Origin: Oscillospiraceae bacterium
GTDB lineage: Bacteria > Bacillota_A > Clostridia > Oscillospirales > Oscillospiraceae
Direction: 5' to 3'
NCBI GenBank assembly: GCA_024690695.1
Contig: JAILOS010000049.1
Location: forward strand, 1 to 17,605
Length of the DNA: 17,605 nucleotides
Part shown: positions 6,279 to 14,761 of the stretch, piece after piece
Numbering within the stretch: the first letter of the stretch is position 1
Layout of the letters: each line of letters starts with the position of its first letter
Notes under the pieces: generated by a model
What the model was told of the DNA's origin: nothing
The model's input: the letters and a program-made list of their open reading frames with translations, nothing else
Database searches by the model: none
Translations under genes and position numbers: made by a program

Positions 6279-8429
6279 ATGGATAGAACAGACGGCGTGA
6301 CGCTGATCGTGCCGGCAGAAACGGAAAGCCCATATCTTGACGACTGTCTGCGCTCGATCGCGGCGCAGACCGGCGGCGTCCGCGAGGTCGCCTGCGTCCT
6401 CGGGGCCGCCTGCCCGGCTCCCGCTGCGGAGCTCGACGGTCTGCGCGTGATCCGAGCGTCGGAGGGTAGATTTGCCGCAGGCGTGAACCGCTGTCTCGAG
6501 GAGGCAGGCGGAGGGTACTGCGCCTTCGTCCATCCGGACGATTATCTGAAGCCCGGCTTCGCGGAAAGCGGGCTGTCCGCCGCCGAAGAATACGGCGCCG
6601 AGCTCGTCCTTTTCGAAAGCGGCGAGCGCGGCCGCAAGACCGGCACGCTGCGAAACCGCTTCATCTCGCTGCGAAAGGAGCTGCTGCCGCCGGAGCCCTG
6701 CTTTGCTCCGAGAGAGCTCGCCGGCAATTGCTTCCTGCTGGCAAGGACGCCGAGCTGGCTGACGCTGTTTCGCACGGATTTCCTGCGCGAAAACGGCCTG
6801 CGCTGGCTTTCGGAGGGCAGCAACGATTACTATATGGGGCGCTGCGCGCTGGCGCTGGCCCGGCGCGCGTGCGCCGTGAGCGAGCCGATGGCCTGGCTGC
6901 ACGAGACGAAGGCGGACTTTACGGCTTATGCGCGTGAGATGGAGGCGCTCTGCGCCGCGCTGTGGGAGCGAGGCCGGTGGGACGAGCTCGGCGCCGCCTT
7001 CGCGCACGCGCTGCTGGCGGCCGCCGTAGGAGCGCTGCGCGGCAGCGGCTCGGAGCGAGAACGCCTCAGCGTCCTGCAAGAGCTGAATTCCAAGCGCTTT
7101 GCCGCGATGGATCTGCTCGACCGCGACGCCCGGTTCTATCGTTTCCCGTCGGCTCAGAAGAACGCCGCCTGCCTTCGCGCGGCTCTCCGGCGCTATGAGC
7201 GGACAAAGCAAACGCCGCAGCCGGCCAACGTTGAAACGGTTTTTGACAGGCGGGAGAACAATTTTCCGCTTGTGACGGTGGTCATACCGGCCTACAATAC
7301 AGCCGCCTACGTAGAGCAGGCGGTCTGTTCGATCCTGAACCAGACGCTGCGGGAGTTTGAGCTCATCTGCGTCGACGACGGATCGACCGACGAAACGCCG
7401 GAGATCCTGGACCGCCTCGCCCGGGACGATGCGCGCGTCGTCTTTCTGCGGCAGGAGAACCGCGGCGTTTCTGCGGCGAGGAATGCGGGACTCTCCCTTG
7501 CGCGCGGGAAATGGCTGTACTTCTTTGACAGCGACGACTTTCTGATGCCGAAGGGCCTGGAGCAGCTCTGCCAAATCGCCGAACGCGACGGGCTGGATCT
7601 GCTGGCCTTCAACGGCGAGAACCACTATGACAGATCGCTGAGCGAGAAGCGGAAAAAATTCCGCCCGGGGCGTTTTCGCTTTCAGGACATCGAGGGAGTG
7701 CTCTCCGGACCGGAGCTGTTCCATCGGCTGTACGAGGCGGAATCCTATACGCCGTCGGTTAATATGCAGTTTTTCCGGCGCTCGTTCCTCGAGCGCGAAG
7801 GCCTGCGTTTCCGCGAGGGGATCGTCTATGAGGACGAGCCCTTCAGCTATGCCGCCAACCTGAAGGCGAAACGCGCCGAGCTGACAGAGCTCAACTGCTA
7901 TCGGCGCCGTCTGCGGGAAAATTCGATCATGACCTCCGATCTGCGTTTTGAAAACGTGCGGTCCTGCCTCATCGGCTTTCTCGACATGGTGCGTATCCTG
8001 CACGATGAGAGGACGCGGATGAACGACGAGCAGGCCGCGAGCGCCGAGCGGCATCTCGAGGCCGTCCTGCGGGTCGCGAATAGGCGGTATGCGCAGCTTG
8101 CGGAGGAAGAACGGGCTGAGGTCTGGGGTCTGGGCGAAGAATTCTCGCTCTTCCGCTGCCTGGTCCACGACCCTGTCGAGCGGAAGCTCAAAGCCGAGGA
8201 AATACGGGAAAAGCGCGCGGCTGAACAGAAGTCGGCCGCGGAGGCCGAGCGGGAGGCGGAAGACGGAGAACGGGCTCTGCAAGCGGCCCAAAGCGCGCTG
8301 GAGGAGAGCCGGGCGGAGCTCCGGGCCTGCGAGGAAAGCCTTGCGCGTACCCGAGCAGCAATCCGGCAGACCGAGGAGGCGCTGAAAAGACTCCGCGAAG
8401 AGACGCCCGGAGGTGAGACGCATGAATGA
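6279..8429 (+). CDS. Two-domain GT2-type glycosyltransferase with C-terminal coiled coil (first paralogue)
   Basis: 716-residue cytosolic or membrane-peripheral protein with no signal peptide or membrane helix. Residues 5-215 form a degenerate GT-A-like domain: a beta-strand start (DGVTLIVPAETES..LDDCLRSI), then VHPDDYLKPG (84-93), where HPDD stands in for the DXD motif. A linker of about 110 residues follows. Residues 329-560 are a canonical GT2 domain: IPAYN (336-340), VDDGSTDE (365-372), RGVSAARNAG (395-404), DSDD (417-420) and YEDEP (517-521, likely catalytic base region). Residues about 632-708 are Glu/Arg/Ala-rich, as in a coiled coil. The nucleotide-sugar donor is unknown. GGAGAGG precedes ATG 6279 by 8 bases, so the in-frame GTG 6270 is less likely. 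The last 8 bases overlap the next gene, a collinear paralogue. Likely role: surface polysaccharide or glycoprotein assembly (inference). Confidence 0.88.
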   Translation: MDRTDGVTLIVPAETESPYLDDCLRSIAAQTGGVREVACVLGAACPAPAAELDGLRVIRASEGRFAAGVNRCLEEAGGGYCAFVHPDDYLKPGFAESGLSAAEEYGAELVLFESGERGRKTGTLRNRFISLRKELLPPEPCFAPRELAGNCFLLARTPSWLTLFRTDFLRENGLRWLSEGSNDYYMGRCALALARRACAVSEPMAWLHETKADFTAYAREMEALCAALWERGRWDELGAAFAHALLAAAVGALRGSGSERERLSVLQELNSKRFAAMDLLDRDARFYRFPSAQKNAACLRAALRRYERTKQTPQPANVETVFDRRENNFPLVTVVIPAYNTAAYVEQAVCSILNQTLREFELICVDDGSTDETPEILDRLARDDARVVFLRQENRGVSAARNAGLSLARGKWLYFFDSDDFLMPKGLEQLCQIAERDGLDLLAFNGENHYDRSLSEKRKKFRPGRFRFQDIEGVLSGPELFHRLYEAESYTPSVNMQFFRRSFLEREGLRFREGIVYEDEPFSYAANLKAKRAELTELNCYRRRLRENSIMTSDLRFENVRSCLIGFLDMVRILHDERTRMNDEQAASAERHLEAVLRVANRRYAQLAEEERAEVWGLGEEFSLFRCLVHDPVERKLKAEEIREKRAAEQKSAAEAEREAEDGERALQAAQSALEESRAELRACEESLARTRAAIRQTEEALKRLREETPGGETHE
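6630..6703 (+). repeat. Near-identical 74-nt tract, copy 1 (partner 8773-8846)
   Basis: Matches 8773-8846 at 72 of 74 bases, including a 44-base exact run. It encodes residues 118-141 of the first glycosyltransferase (GRKTGTLR...PPEPC). Surrounding parts of the two genes differ far more, especially at third codon positions. Confidence 0.85.
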
Positions 8430-10728
8430 GAAACTCGGCGCGACGCTGATCGTAGCGGTTGAGACGGACAGCCCGTTTCTGGAGGACTGTCTGCGTTCGG
8501 CCTGCGCCCAGACCCGCGGCGACCGGGAGCTGATCTGCGTCCTCGGCAGCGGCTGCACGCCGCCCGCGGCGGAGTTTCCCGGTCTTCTCGTTCGGCACGC
8601 GGAGGAGGGCGGCTTTGCCGCCTGCGTGAACCGCTGCCTGGACGGGGCGCGGGGGAGCTTCTGCGCCTTTGTTCACCCGGACGATTATCTGAAACCGGAT
8701 TATCTGGAGAAGGGCCTGGCCGCCGCCGAGAGAGCGAACGCCCAGCTCGTGCTTTTCGAAACGGGGGAACGGGGCCGCAAGACCGGCACGCTGCGAAGCC
8801 GTTTCATCTCGCTGCGAAAGGAGCTGCTGCCGCCGGAGCCCTGCTTCACGCCGCGGAAACTTGCCGGGAACCCCCTTCTGCTTGCGCGCACGCCGAGCTG
8901 GCTGACGCTGTTTCGGACGGATTTCCTTCGGGAGCACGGTCTGCGCTGGCTCGAGGATGCACCGAACAACCTGTATATCGGCCGCGGCGCGCTGGCGCTG
9001 GCCGAGAGAGCCTGCGCCGTGCGCGAGCCGTCGGCCTGGATGCATGAGACAAAATTCGATCTGCCGCCGATCGCCCGGGAGATGGAGGCGCTGTTTGACA
9101 AGCTGAACGAGAGCGGCTGCTTCGACGCGCTGGCCGCGAACTTTGCCCACGCGCTGCTGGCTGCGGTCGTCAAGGCACTGAAGGAGGGGGATTCCGAGTC
9201 GGACAGAGTCCGGATCCTCGCCTATCTCTCCTCCGAGGCTTTCGGCCGCATGCGCCTGCTCGGCCGCCCCGCCGCTTTTTACCGCTACCCGGTATCTCAG
9301 AGCAACGCCGCCTTTCTCGAGGCCGTCCGCCGCCGCAGCGAGCTGGCGAAGACGCCGGCCGAAGCGCCGGCGGTGCAGACGCTCGCATCGGCCCGGAACG
9401 AAAAGCCGCTTGTCTCTGTGATCCTCCCGGTATACAACACGCGCGCCTTTCTGGAGGACTCGCTGAACTCGATCCTCGGCCAGACGCTCCGGGATCTGGA
9501 GCTGATCTGCGTTGACGACGGCTCCACGGACGGCTCCGGCGAGCTGCTGCTTCGCGCGGCGGAGGCGGACGGACGCGTCGCCGTGCTGAGGCAGGCGAAC
9601 CGCGGGCCCTCGGCCGCGCGAAATCGGGGTCTCGCTTGCGCGCGGGGGACCTGGGTCTACTTCATGGACAGCGACGACACGCTGCGGCCCGACGCGCTCG
9701 GGAAGCTCTGCGAAAAGGCCGAAAAAGACGGTCTCGACCTGCTGCTGTTCAACGGGGAAAACATCTACGACGAAGAGCTGCCGGAGGACAGACGCCGCAA
9801 GCGGCCGGGACAAATGCGCTTCACCGGCGGGATCGGCCCCTGCGGCGGAGCGGACATGCTGCGAAGGCTGCTGGAGAACGATTCCTATTTCCCCGCTGTC
9901 TGGATGGAGCTGGTACGCCGGGAGTATCTCACGACCGCGGCGCTTCGCTTTGAAGAGAGCATCCGCTACGCCGAGGACGAGCCCTACAGCTATGCGCTGA
10001 CGCTCGGTGCCGGGCGCTGTGCCTGCGTGGAGGACAGCCTGTATCGGCGCCGGCTGCGCGAGGGTTCGATCACGACGGAAAAGACGCATTTTGAAAAGGC
10101 CCTCGGATGCTTTCGCGGCTGCGTGCTGATGAGCCGAACGCTCCTGCGCCTGGAGGAAACGCTTGCGCCGGAAAACCGGGCGGCGGCGGCCCGCCGTCTG
10201 GCCTGGGCGATCGGCGAGGCGCGTGCTCTTTACCGGGAGCTGCCCGAGACCGAGCGGGCCGAGGCTTACGGCCTGGGAGAAGAATTCACGCTGTTTCGCA
10301 TGATCGTCGGCGACGCGGGGGAGGCCTGGGCTTCCGCCGAGGACGGCGAAAAGCTGCTCAGGGAGACGCTGCGGCGCCGCGAGACCGCGGCTGAAGCGAT
10401 CGCGGCGGCGGAAAAGCGCCTGCCGGAGCTGACGGCCGAAGCCGAGAGCGTCCGGGCGCGTCTGCGCGAGACGGAGCTTCTCGCGGAGCGCGAGGAAAAT
10501 CGCCTGCGCGCGCTGACGGACACGCTGCGCATCGAAACGCTGGAAAAGAACCTTCGCGAAACGCAGGAGCGCCTGCGGGAAACGCAGACGGCTTTACAGG
10601 AAACGCAGACGGCCCTTCAAAAGACGAACGAGCGGCTGCTTGCGGAAGAGCGCCGCGCCGACAGCGCTGAGAAGGCGCTGCGGGAGGAGCTGGAAAAGAG
10701 CTTCTTCCGACGGCTGTTCCGAAAGTGA
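8422..10728 (+). CDS. Two-domain GT2-type glycosyltransferase with C-terminal coiled coil (second paralogue)
   Basis: 768-residue tandem paralogue of the preceding gene, collinear with it over about 630 residues with almost no gaps. The degenerate first domain repeats VHPDDYLKPD (84-93). The second domain is a full GT2: LPVYN (335-339), VDDGSTDG (364-371), RGPSAARNRG (394-403), DSDD (416-419) and AEDEP (517-521). The C-terminal coiled coil (about 640-760) is longer than in the first gene and includes four heptads beginning LRETQER (711-738). The protein ends in a basic, aromatic FFRRLFRK tail that could bind membrane. ATG 8422 is preceded by GGAGGTGA with 5 bases between; GTG 8413 is the alternative. 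The start overlaps the previous stop, so the two are probably translationally coupled and may act together, perhaps as a heteromer through their coiled coils (inference). Confidence 0.88.
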   Translation: MNEKLGATLIVAVETDSPFLEDCLRSACAQTRGDRELICVLGSGCTPPAAEFPGLLVRHAEEGGFAACVNRCLDGARGSFCAFVHPDDYLKPDYLEKGLAAAERANAQLVLFETGERGRKTGTLRSRFISLRKELLPPEPCFTPRKLAGNPLLLARTPSWLTLFRTDFLREHGLRWLEDAPNNLYIGRGALALAERACAVREPSAWMHETKFDLPPIAREMEALFDKLNESGCFDALAANFAHALLAAVVKALKEGDSESDRVRILAYLSSEAFGRMRLLGRPAAFYRYPVSQSNAAFLEAVRRRSELAKTPAEAPAVQTLASARNEKPLVSVILPVYNTRAFLEDSLNSILGQTLRDLELICVDDGSTDGSGELLLRAAEADGRVAVLRQANRGPSAARNRGLACARGTWVYFMDSDDTLRPDALGKLCEKAEKDGLDLLLFNGENIYDEELPEDRRRKRPGQMRFTGGIGPCGGADMLRRLLENDSYFPAVWMELVRREYLTTAALRFEESIRYAEDEPYSYALTLGAGRCACVEDSLYRRRLREGSITTEKTHFEKALGCFRGCVLMSRTLLRLEETLAPENRAAAARRLAWAIGEARALYRELPETERAEAYGLGEEFTLFRMIVGDAGEAWASAEDGEKLLRETLRRRETAAEAIAAAEKRLPELTAEAESVRARLRETELLAEREENRLRALTDTLRIETLEKNLRETQERLRETQTALQETQTALQKTNERLLAEERRADSAEKALREELEKSFFRRLFRK
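8773..8846 (+). repeat. Near-identical 74-nt tract, copy 2 (partner 6630-6703)
   Basis: Second copy of the tract, at the same position in the second glycosyltransferase. The two differences are one Asn/Ser change and one silent Arg codon change (CGC/CGT). Confidence 0.85.
10552..10635 (+). repeat. Four 21-bp tandem repeats encoding coiled-coil heptads
   Basis: Consecutive 21-nt units encode LRETQER, LRETQTA, LQETQTA and LQKTNER in the second glycosyltransferase. Units share GAAACGCAG cores. They probably arose by slippage and would change coiled-coil length in whole heptads. The first paralogue lacks them. Confidence 0.8.
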
Positions 10729-10734
10729 TGAAAA

Positions 10735-10772
10735 ATCCCCCTGTCTGATCCGGACGGATCGGACGGGGGGAT
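10735..10772. terminator. Bidirectional terminator between convergent genes
   Basis: A 17-bp stem (10735-10751 with 10756-10772, two G-U pairs in the plus-strand RNA) and a GGAC loop. On the minus strand it runs into ATTTTT, so it serves the CotH gene well; on the plus strand the T-run is weaker (CGCTGTTTT). Confidence 0.8.
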
Positions 10773-10789
10773 CGCTGTTTTCACCGTAT

Positions 10790-13651
10790 TCAGCTTTCCG
10801 CCTTCAGCTCCGCGCGCTGTTCGTTGGTGAAGCCGCAGATGTAGAACAGACGGTCGACGAGGAAGGTCTCCATGTCGTTGTCGTTGATAAAGCCGCGCAG
10901 CTTGTCCACGTTGAAATGCCAGCTCTGGACGCTGCCGCCCCAGCGCTCGCGTTCGCGCTCCATCTCCGGCTCGAGCAGCGCCTCATATTCGTCGATCAAG
11001 GCCAGCACGTGCTCGTTGGACAGTACGCTCCGGCTGAGCTCGACGCAGCGGCGCGCCAGCTTCATCCGGAATTCCTCGTTTTTCAGCAGGGCGTTGCACA
11101 GCGGGGAGATCTGCACGATGCGGGTCGGCCGGAAGACGTTGTAGAAGACCAGACTCTGTTCCCGGAAGGTCCAGTCCAGGTCGTAGAACGCGACGCGCCA
11201 TTTGCCGTCTCCCTCCGTGCTGCGGAAATAGCGCATGTTGCCGTTGACGTCGGAGTTGGCGCAATAGCCCTCCATGATGATCCAGTCGATCAGGCTGTCC
11301 ACGTCAAACTTCGCACAGAACTGCTCGTAATTGTCCGGATCGGACATGTCGTTATTCAGCACGAAGGCGTACACGTCCTGATACAGCTCGTTATCCCGGT
11401 CGATCGGCGAGCGGAGCATGGTCACGCTGCTCTTGCTCACGCCCATGTGCTCGGCGTAGTATTGGCGCGTAAAATCCTCTTTCAGATTGTAAATGCCCCA
11501 GTACTCTCCGTCGATGAACAGCAGGCAGTAGCGTCCTGCCTGCGTCATGACGCTGTCGCCAACCTCCGCGCAGAGCTCCTCGAAAAGCTCCGTCCGGAAA
11601 ACGGCGAGAGGATAGTCCTGCCCGCAGCGGATGGCGAGCTTGCTGAATTCGGTCACGCCGTTGCCGTAGAGATCATACTGAAGATTGCCTTCTCCGTAGC
11701 CGCTGAAGCTGACGCCCATGCTCTTTTTCGGGTCCTTCAGGCTGGTCCAGCCCTTCATGCTGACGCCGCAGGCCATCGAAAAGCCGCCGCCGTCCGAATC
11801 GTACAGCGTGAGACTCGCCGGGATCTCGTAGTATTTGACCCCGCGCCAGTAGACGTAGCTGAAAAGTGCGGAGTCGTCCGTCACGAGGCTCAGCACGGGC
11901 AGCGTGCTCTCCTCGCCGACGAAATAGCTCAGCGTCCGCACGCGGCTGGGCGCGGCGCCGTCTTCGACGGCCAGGGCGCGGATCAGCGTGGTCTTGTCCA
12001 CCGTGATCGGGCCGGTATAGAGCGTGCTGTCTGCGGAAGGAACCGAACCGTCCAGCGTGTAATAGATGGCGCCGGAAGCCGTCAGCTCAACCGAGATCGG
12101 CCCCTCGCCGACAAGACCGTCCGGCGTCAGCGTTTCGGGCCTGTCGGAGATCAGACGGAAGCCGCCGGCGTTCTCCTCCCCGGGGCTGGGCTGCGTAAAG
12201 TAGAAAAAGCCGTTCTCGCCGTCCAGACGGCCCAGACTGCCGTCGCGCGGGATCTCGTGCAGATAGACGTAGTCGATCATGTTCCCGTCTTCGTCGCTCA
12301 GATAGAGATCCTCTTCCGCGGCGTCGAGAGAAAAAGGGGCGTAGACGTCCTTCACGTTCTCCGGCATATCGTCGCCGACGCAGTAAATCAGCAGCGTATC
12401 GCCGGGGTCGAGCGTGCGCGCGGGGAGCTGCCACAGGCGGTAATCGTCCTTGTCGTCGCTGAGCCGGTAGCGGCTCAGATCAAGCGGCTCGTCAGACAGG
12501 TTCTTAAGCTCCGCCCAGTCGCAGAAGCCGACGTCGCGCTGTTTGTCATACGAGAAATTCGAGACCATGACCTCGTTGATCGCCAGGGGACCGGCGGCTT
12601 TCCGGGAGGCGAGGAAGGAAGAGTAGGCGCTTTTCGTGTTGGCCAGCCCGGGCGTTGCGCGGTCGGTCTCGCGCCACTCGCCGGTCTCGTCGCGCGCGAG
12701 GGAATGGTTCGCCGTGTCAAGCGAGCAGACCAGCTCGTCGATCAGCGCTCCGTCGGGGCTGTAGAGAGACAGCGTCTCGCCGCTGGAAAGGGCGAAATCC
12801 GCGCAGAGCGGAAGACTGTCCCGGTGATCGGGGTCGGCGCAGACCAGCAGGCGCTCGCGGGCGCCGATCTGCACGGCCGGGAAGCGCCAGAGCTTGCGGC
12901 CGCCGTCGCTCAGCGCCCAGTTTTCCAGCTCGACCGGCTCGTCGCTGCAGTTTTCCAGCTCGATCCAGTCCGGGAAGACGCCGTTGGCCGCCTGGTAGAC
13001 GCTGCTGTTTTTAATCATGACCTCCGAAAGACGGATGGAGCGCTTGTCGCGCTCGGCCCGTTCGCGGCTTTCGATCAGCGCGCGGTAGTCGGCCAGGCCC
13101 TCTTCGTCGTTGCGATAGCCCGGCGTCGGCGTGTCGGAGGGCTTGAGCTTGCTTTTGCTGCGCACGAGACTCTGCCCGGACGACGCGGCGCCGTAGCTCA
13201 CGCGGTCGATCACGGTCCCGTCCGCGCCGGTCAGGAGCAGCTCGCCCTCGGCCGGAAGGGAAGCGGGGGAGGAGAAGAGTGCGCCGCAGCCGCCGAAATG
13301 GACAAGAACGACGCTGCCCGGAGCCAGCACGACGCCCTCGGGAAAGCTGTAGCGCGCGCCGCCGCTCTCCGACAGTGTGAAGCCGCCGAGCTCAAGGGCG
13401 TTTACGCCGCAGTTCTCGATCTCCGCCCAGCGGCAGTTCCCGCCGCCCTCGGGACACTCGAGCTCGGCGGCGGACAGCTCGCTGATTTGCAGCGGGATCT
13501 CCGGGGCCTTCGGCGCGGGCGTCGAAAAGAACGGCAGTTGGATCGGAACGGAGGGGGCTTCGGGCGAAACGCGCAGCATGACGATATAGGCGGCTGCCGC
13601 GATCAGCAGCAGGACCGGCAGCAGCAGGCCGAGCTTCGGTTTCTTTTTCAT
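10790..13651 (-). CDS. Membrane-anchored lamin-tail-domain / CotH kinase protein
   Basis: 953-residue exported protein. A Lys-rich start and a hydrophobic helix at about 7-27 form a signal anchor; there is no LPXTG motif. Three lamin-tail domains follow (about 52-155, 205-320 and 354-475), with their hallmarks: acidic IELEN/AELKN strands after Trp (CRWAEIEN, DWIELEN, DWAELKN) and PG..N turns at the ends (PTPGYRN, TPGLAN, SPGEEN). Residues about 500-575 resemble the chitobiase/hexosaminidase C-terminal domain (YYTLDGSVPS..STLYTGPI). Residues about 595-905 are a CotH domain: SMKGWTS, LLFIDGEYWGIYNLKE (710-725), NGNMRYFRS (803-811) and WRVAFYDLDWTF (818-829) with the DLD motif. Bacillus CotH is an atypical kinase of spore coat proteins; the substrate here is unknown. 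ATG 13651 with GAGGG 9 bases upstream is preferred over TTG 13657. It has its own promoter and a terminator on both sides, so it is monocistronic. Confidence 0.9.
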   Translation of the reverse strand: MKKKPKLGLLLPVLLLIAAAAYIVMLRVSPEAPSVPIQLPFFSTPAPKAPEIPLQISELSAAELECPEGGGNCRWAEIENCGVNALELGGFTLSESGGARYSFPEGVVLAPGSVVLVHFGGCGALFSSPASLPAEGELLLTGADGTVIDRVSYGAASSGQSLVRSKSKLKPSDTPTPGYRNDEEGLADYRALIESRERAERDKRSIRLSEVMIKNSSVYQAANGVFPDWIELENCSDEPVELENWALSDGGRKLWRFPAVQIGARERLLVCADPDHRDSLPLCADFALSSGETLSLYSPDGALIDELVCSLDTANHSLARDETGEWRETDRATPGLANTKSAYSSFLASRKAAGPLAINEVMVSNFSYDKQRDVGFCDWAELKNLSDEPLDLSRYRLSDDKDDYRLWQLPARTLDPGDTLLIYCVGDDMPENVKDVYAPFSLDAAEEDLYLSDEDGNMIDYVYLHEIPRDGSLGRLDGENGFFYFTQPSPGEENAGGFRLISDRPETLTPDGLVGEGPISVELTASGAIYYTLDGSVPSADSTLYTGPITVDKTTLIRALAVEDGAAPSRVRTLSYFVGEESTLPVLSLVTDDSALFSYVYWRGVKYYEIPASLTLYDSDGGGFSMACGVSMKGWTSLKDPKKSMGVSFSGYGEGNLQYDLYGNGVTEFSKLAIRCGQDYPLAVFRTELFEELCAEVGDSVMTQAGRYCLLFIDGEYWGIYNLKEDFTRQYYAEHMGVSKSSVTMLRSPIDRDNELYQDVYAFVLNNDMSDPDNYEQFCAKFDVDSLIDWIIMEGYCANSDVNGNMRYFRSTEGDGKWRVAFYDLDWTFREQSLVFYNVFRPTRIVQISPLCNALLKNEEFRMKLARRCVELSRSVLSNEHVLALIDEYEALLEPEMERERERWGGSVQSWHFNVDKLRGFINDNDMETFLVDRLFYICGFTNEQRAELKAES

Positions 13652-13701
13652 AGGCAAATACCCTCGAAAGCTGACAAAAAACAGGGAATGTAGGTTTTTT
13701 T

Positions 13702-13730
13702 ATTATAGCAGAGTCTTTCACGCTTTTCAA
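13702..13730 (-). promoter_or_regulatory. Sigma-A promoter of the CotH/LTD gene
   Basis: Minus strand: TTGAAA (13725-13730), a 17-bp spacer and a perfect TATAAT (13702-13707). Transcription should begin near 13695, leaving a leader of about 45 nt. A vegetative-type promoter argues against exclusive expression during sporulation. Confidence 0.82.
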
Positions 13731-13769
13731 TCCGCAGATTCTTCCCGCGCGGAAACGGTTCGCCGCGGC

Positions 13770-13797
13770 AAAAAAAGACGCCGGGAAGCCCCGGCGT
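13770..13797 (-). terminator. Rho-independent terminator after the metalloprotease gene
   Basis: On the minus strand ACGCCGGG and CCCGGCGT (13790-13797 and 13778-13785) pair in an 8-bp stem with a GCTT loop, followed by CTTTTTTT. Confidence 0.88.
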
Positions 13798-13818
13798 TTG
13801 TCTTGTCGTGCGGTTCGT

Positions 13819-14676
13819 TTACAGTTCGGCGCGCAGAAAGCGGCCGAAACCGGCCTTGACATCTTCGACGCCGCAGCGCACGAGACTGTCAAAGTCGTCG
13901 AAGCGCAGGAGAAAGCGAACGAACAGCGCCCCGAGATAATAGCCCGTGTCCCCGTAGCCCATAAAGCGCACCCAGTCGCCGAAATAGCGCTGGTTTTCGT
14001 GCGTCATGGACGGCAGATCGTCCGCAAAGGACTGCCTGATGAGCGCTTTGTTCCGCTCGCACCAGTCTTTCCAGCCGTTTTTGTCCTGATGGAAATACCC
14101 GGGATCCCCGGCAAGCTCCTGCTCGAACACCGTCGCGATCCCCTCGGTGAAAAGCTGCCAGAGAAGCTGGTCCGGCAGCGCGTCGAGCTCACGGCGCAGC
14201 ACGCCGTACTGATCCTGATAGACGTGTCCCAGCTCGTGGCAGATGAGCCCCGTCATGTCGTCCTCGCCTACCCAGCCGAGCTCCATGATCTTCTCGACCC
14301 CGAGCAGAACGGTCGTCCTGCCCCGGACCGGCGTGACCCAGCCGGCTCCGCTGCACAGCCCGAGATACAGGATGAGATCGGTCTCGACGCTTCGGTGAAA
14401 GCGCGCCAGCAGCTTCGCCTCCAGCCCGTCGGCGACGCGGTGGAAGGAGCGGATCGCCCGATCGCGCTTTTCGCCGTCGCGTGCGACGGCGTTCAGCACC
14501 GGAAGAAAATCCTTCTCCCAGGAATAGCCCGCGCGGATGCACGCGCGCATATCCTCGAGGCAAAGCTCCTTTGCGCCCGGAACGGCCCGGTCGATATAGC
14601 GCTCCCATTTTTCCGGGTCAAAACGACCCGCTTCAAAGGCTGAGAGCAGGGCCCCGGACGTGTCGATAACGTTCAT
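13819..14676 (-). CDS. Putative HExxH zinc metalloprotease (gluzincin-like), cytosolic
   Basis: 285-residue protein with HELGH at 147-151 (zinc ligands H147 and H151, catalytic E148) and a likely third ligand E178 in LFTEGIATVFEQ, 27 residues on, the spacing of a gluzincin-type fold. MGYGDTGYYLGALFVRFLL (239-257) resembles the helix after the active site in DUF2268-like predicted Zn-dependent proteases. There is no signal peptide or membrane helix, so it should act inside the cell. GGAGGGA precedes the ATG by a few bases. It lies 85 nt after the alcohol dehydrogenase with no clear promoter or terminator between them, so the two may be cotranscribed. Peptidase activity and substrate are not proven; close matching to a named family is uncertain. 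Confidence 0.78.
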   Translation of the reverse strand: MNVIDTSGALLSAFEAGRFDPEKWERYIDRAVPGAKELCLEDMRACIRAGYSWEKDFLPVLNAVARDGEKRDRAIRSFHRVADGLEAKLLARFHRSVETDLILYLGLCSGAGWVTPVRGRTTVLLGVEKIMELGWVGEDDMTGLICHELGHVYQDQYGVLRRELDALPDQLLWQLFTEGIATVFEQELAGDPGYFHQDKNGWKDWCERNKALIRQSFADDLPSMTHENQRYFGDWVRFMGYGDTGYYLGALFVRFLLRFDDFDSLVRCGVEDVKAGFGRFLRAEL

Positions 14677-14761
14677 GGTTCCCTCCGTTCCGGCCTTTCA
14701 AGCTGTCGGCCGGGCTGTTTCCCGTTCGCTTTTGCTCCGGGGCGTCGGCGCCTTTGCGCGC

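Noticed and set aside
6039..8558. 839-residue minus-strand open frame opposite the first glycosyltransferase, and a 633-residue one at 8188-10089
   Set aside because: Both are antisense shadows of the paralogous glycosyltransferases. Their mutual similarity only reflects the paralogy of the sense genes; no ribosome site or domain supports them.
10552..10635. Short regular repeats considered as a CRISPR-like array
   Set aside because: The 21-nt units are contiguous, without spacers, and lie inside a coding coiled coil.
10640..13693. 1017-residue plus-strand open frame opposite the CotH/LTD gene
   Set aside because: It is antisense to a gene with clear domains, promoter and terminators. Its translation is Ala/Val/Gln/Arg-rich with no domain, as expected from the mirror of GC-rich codons.
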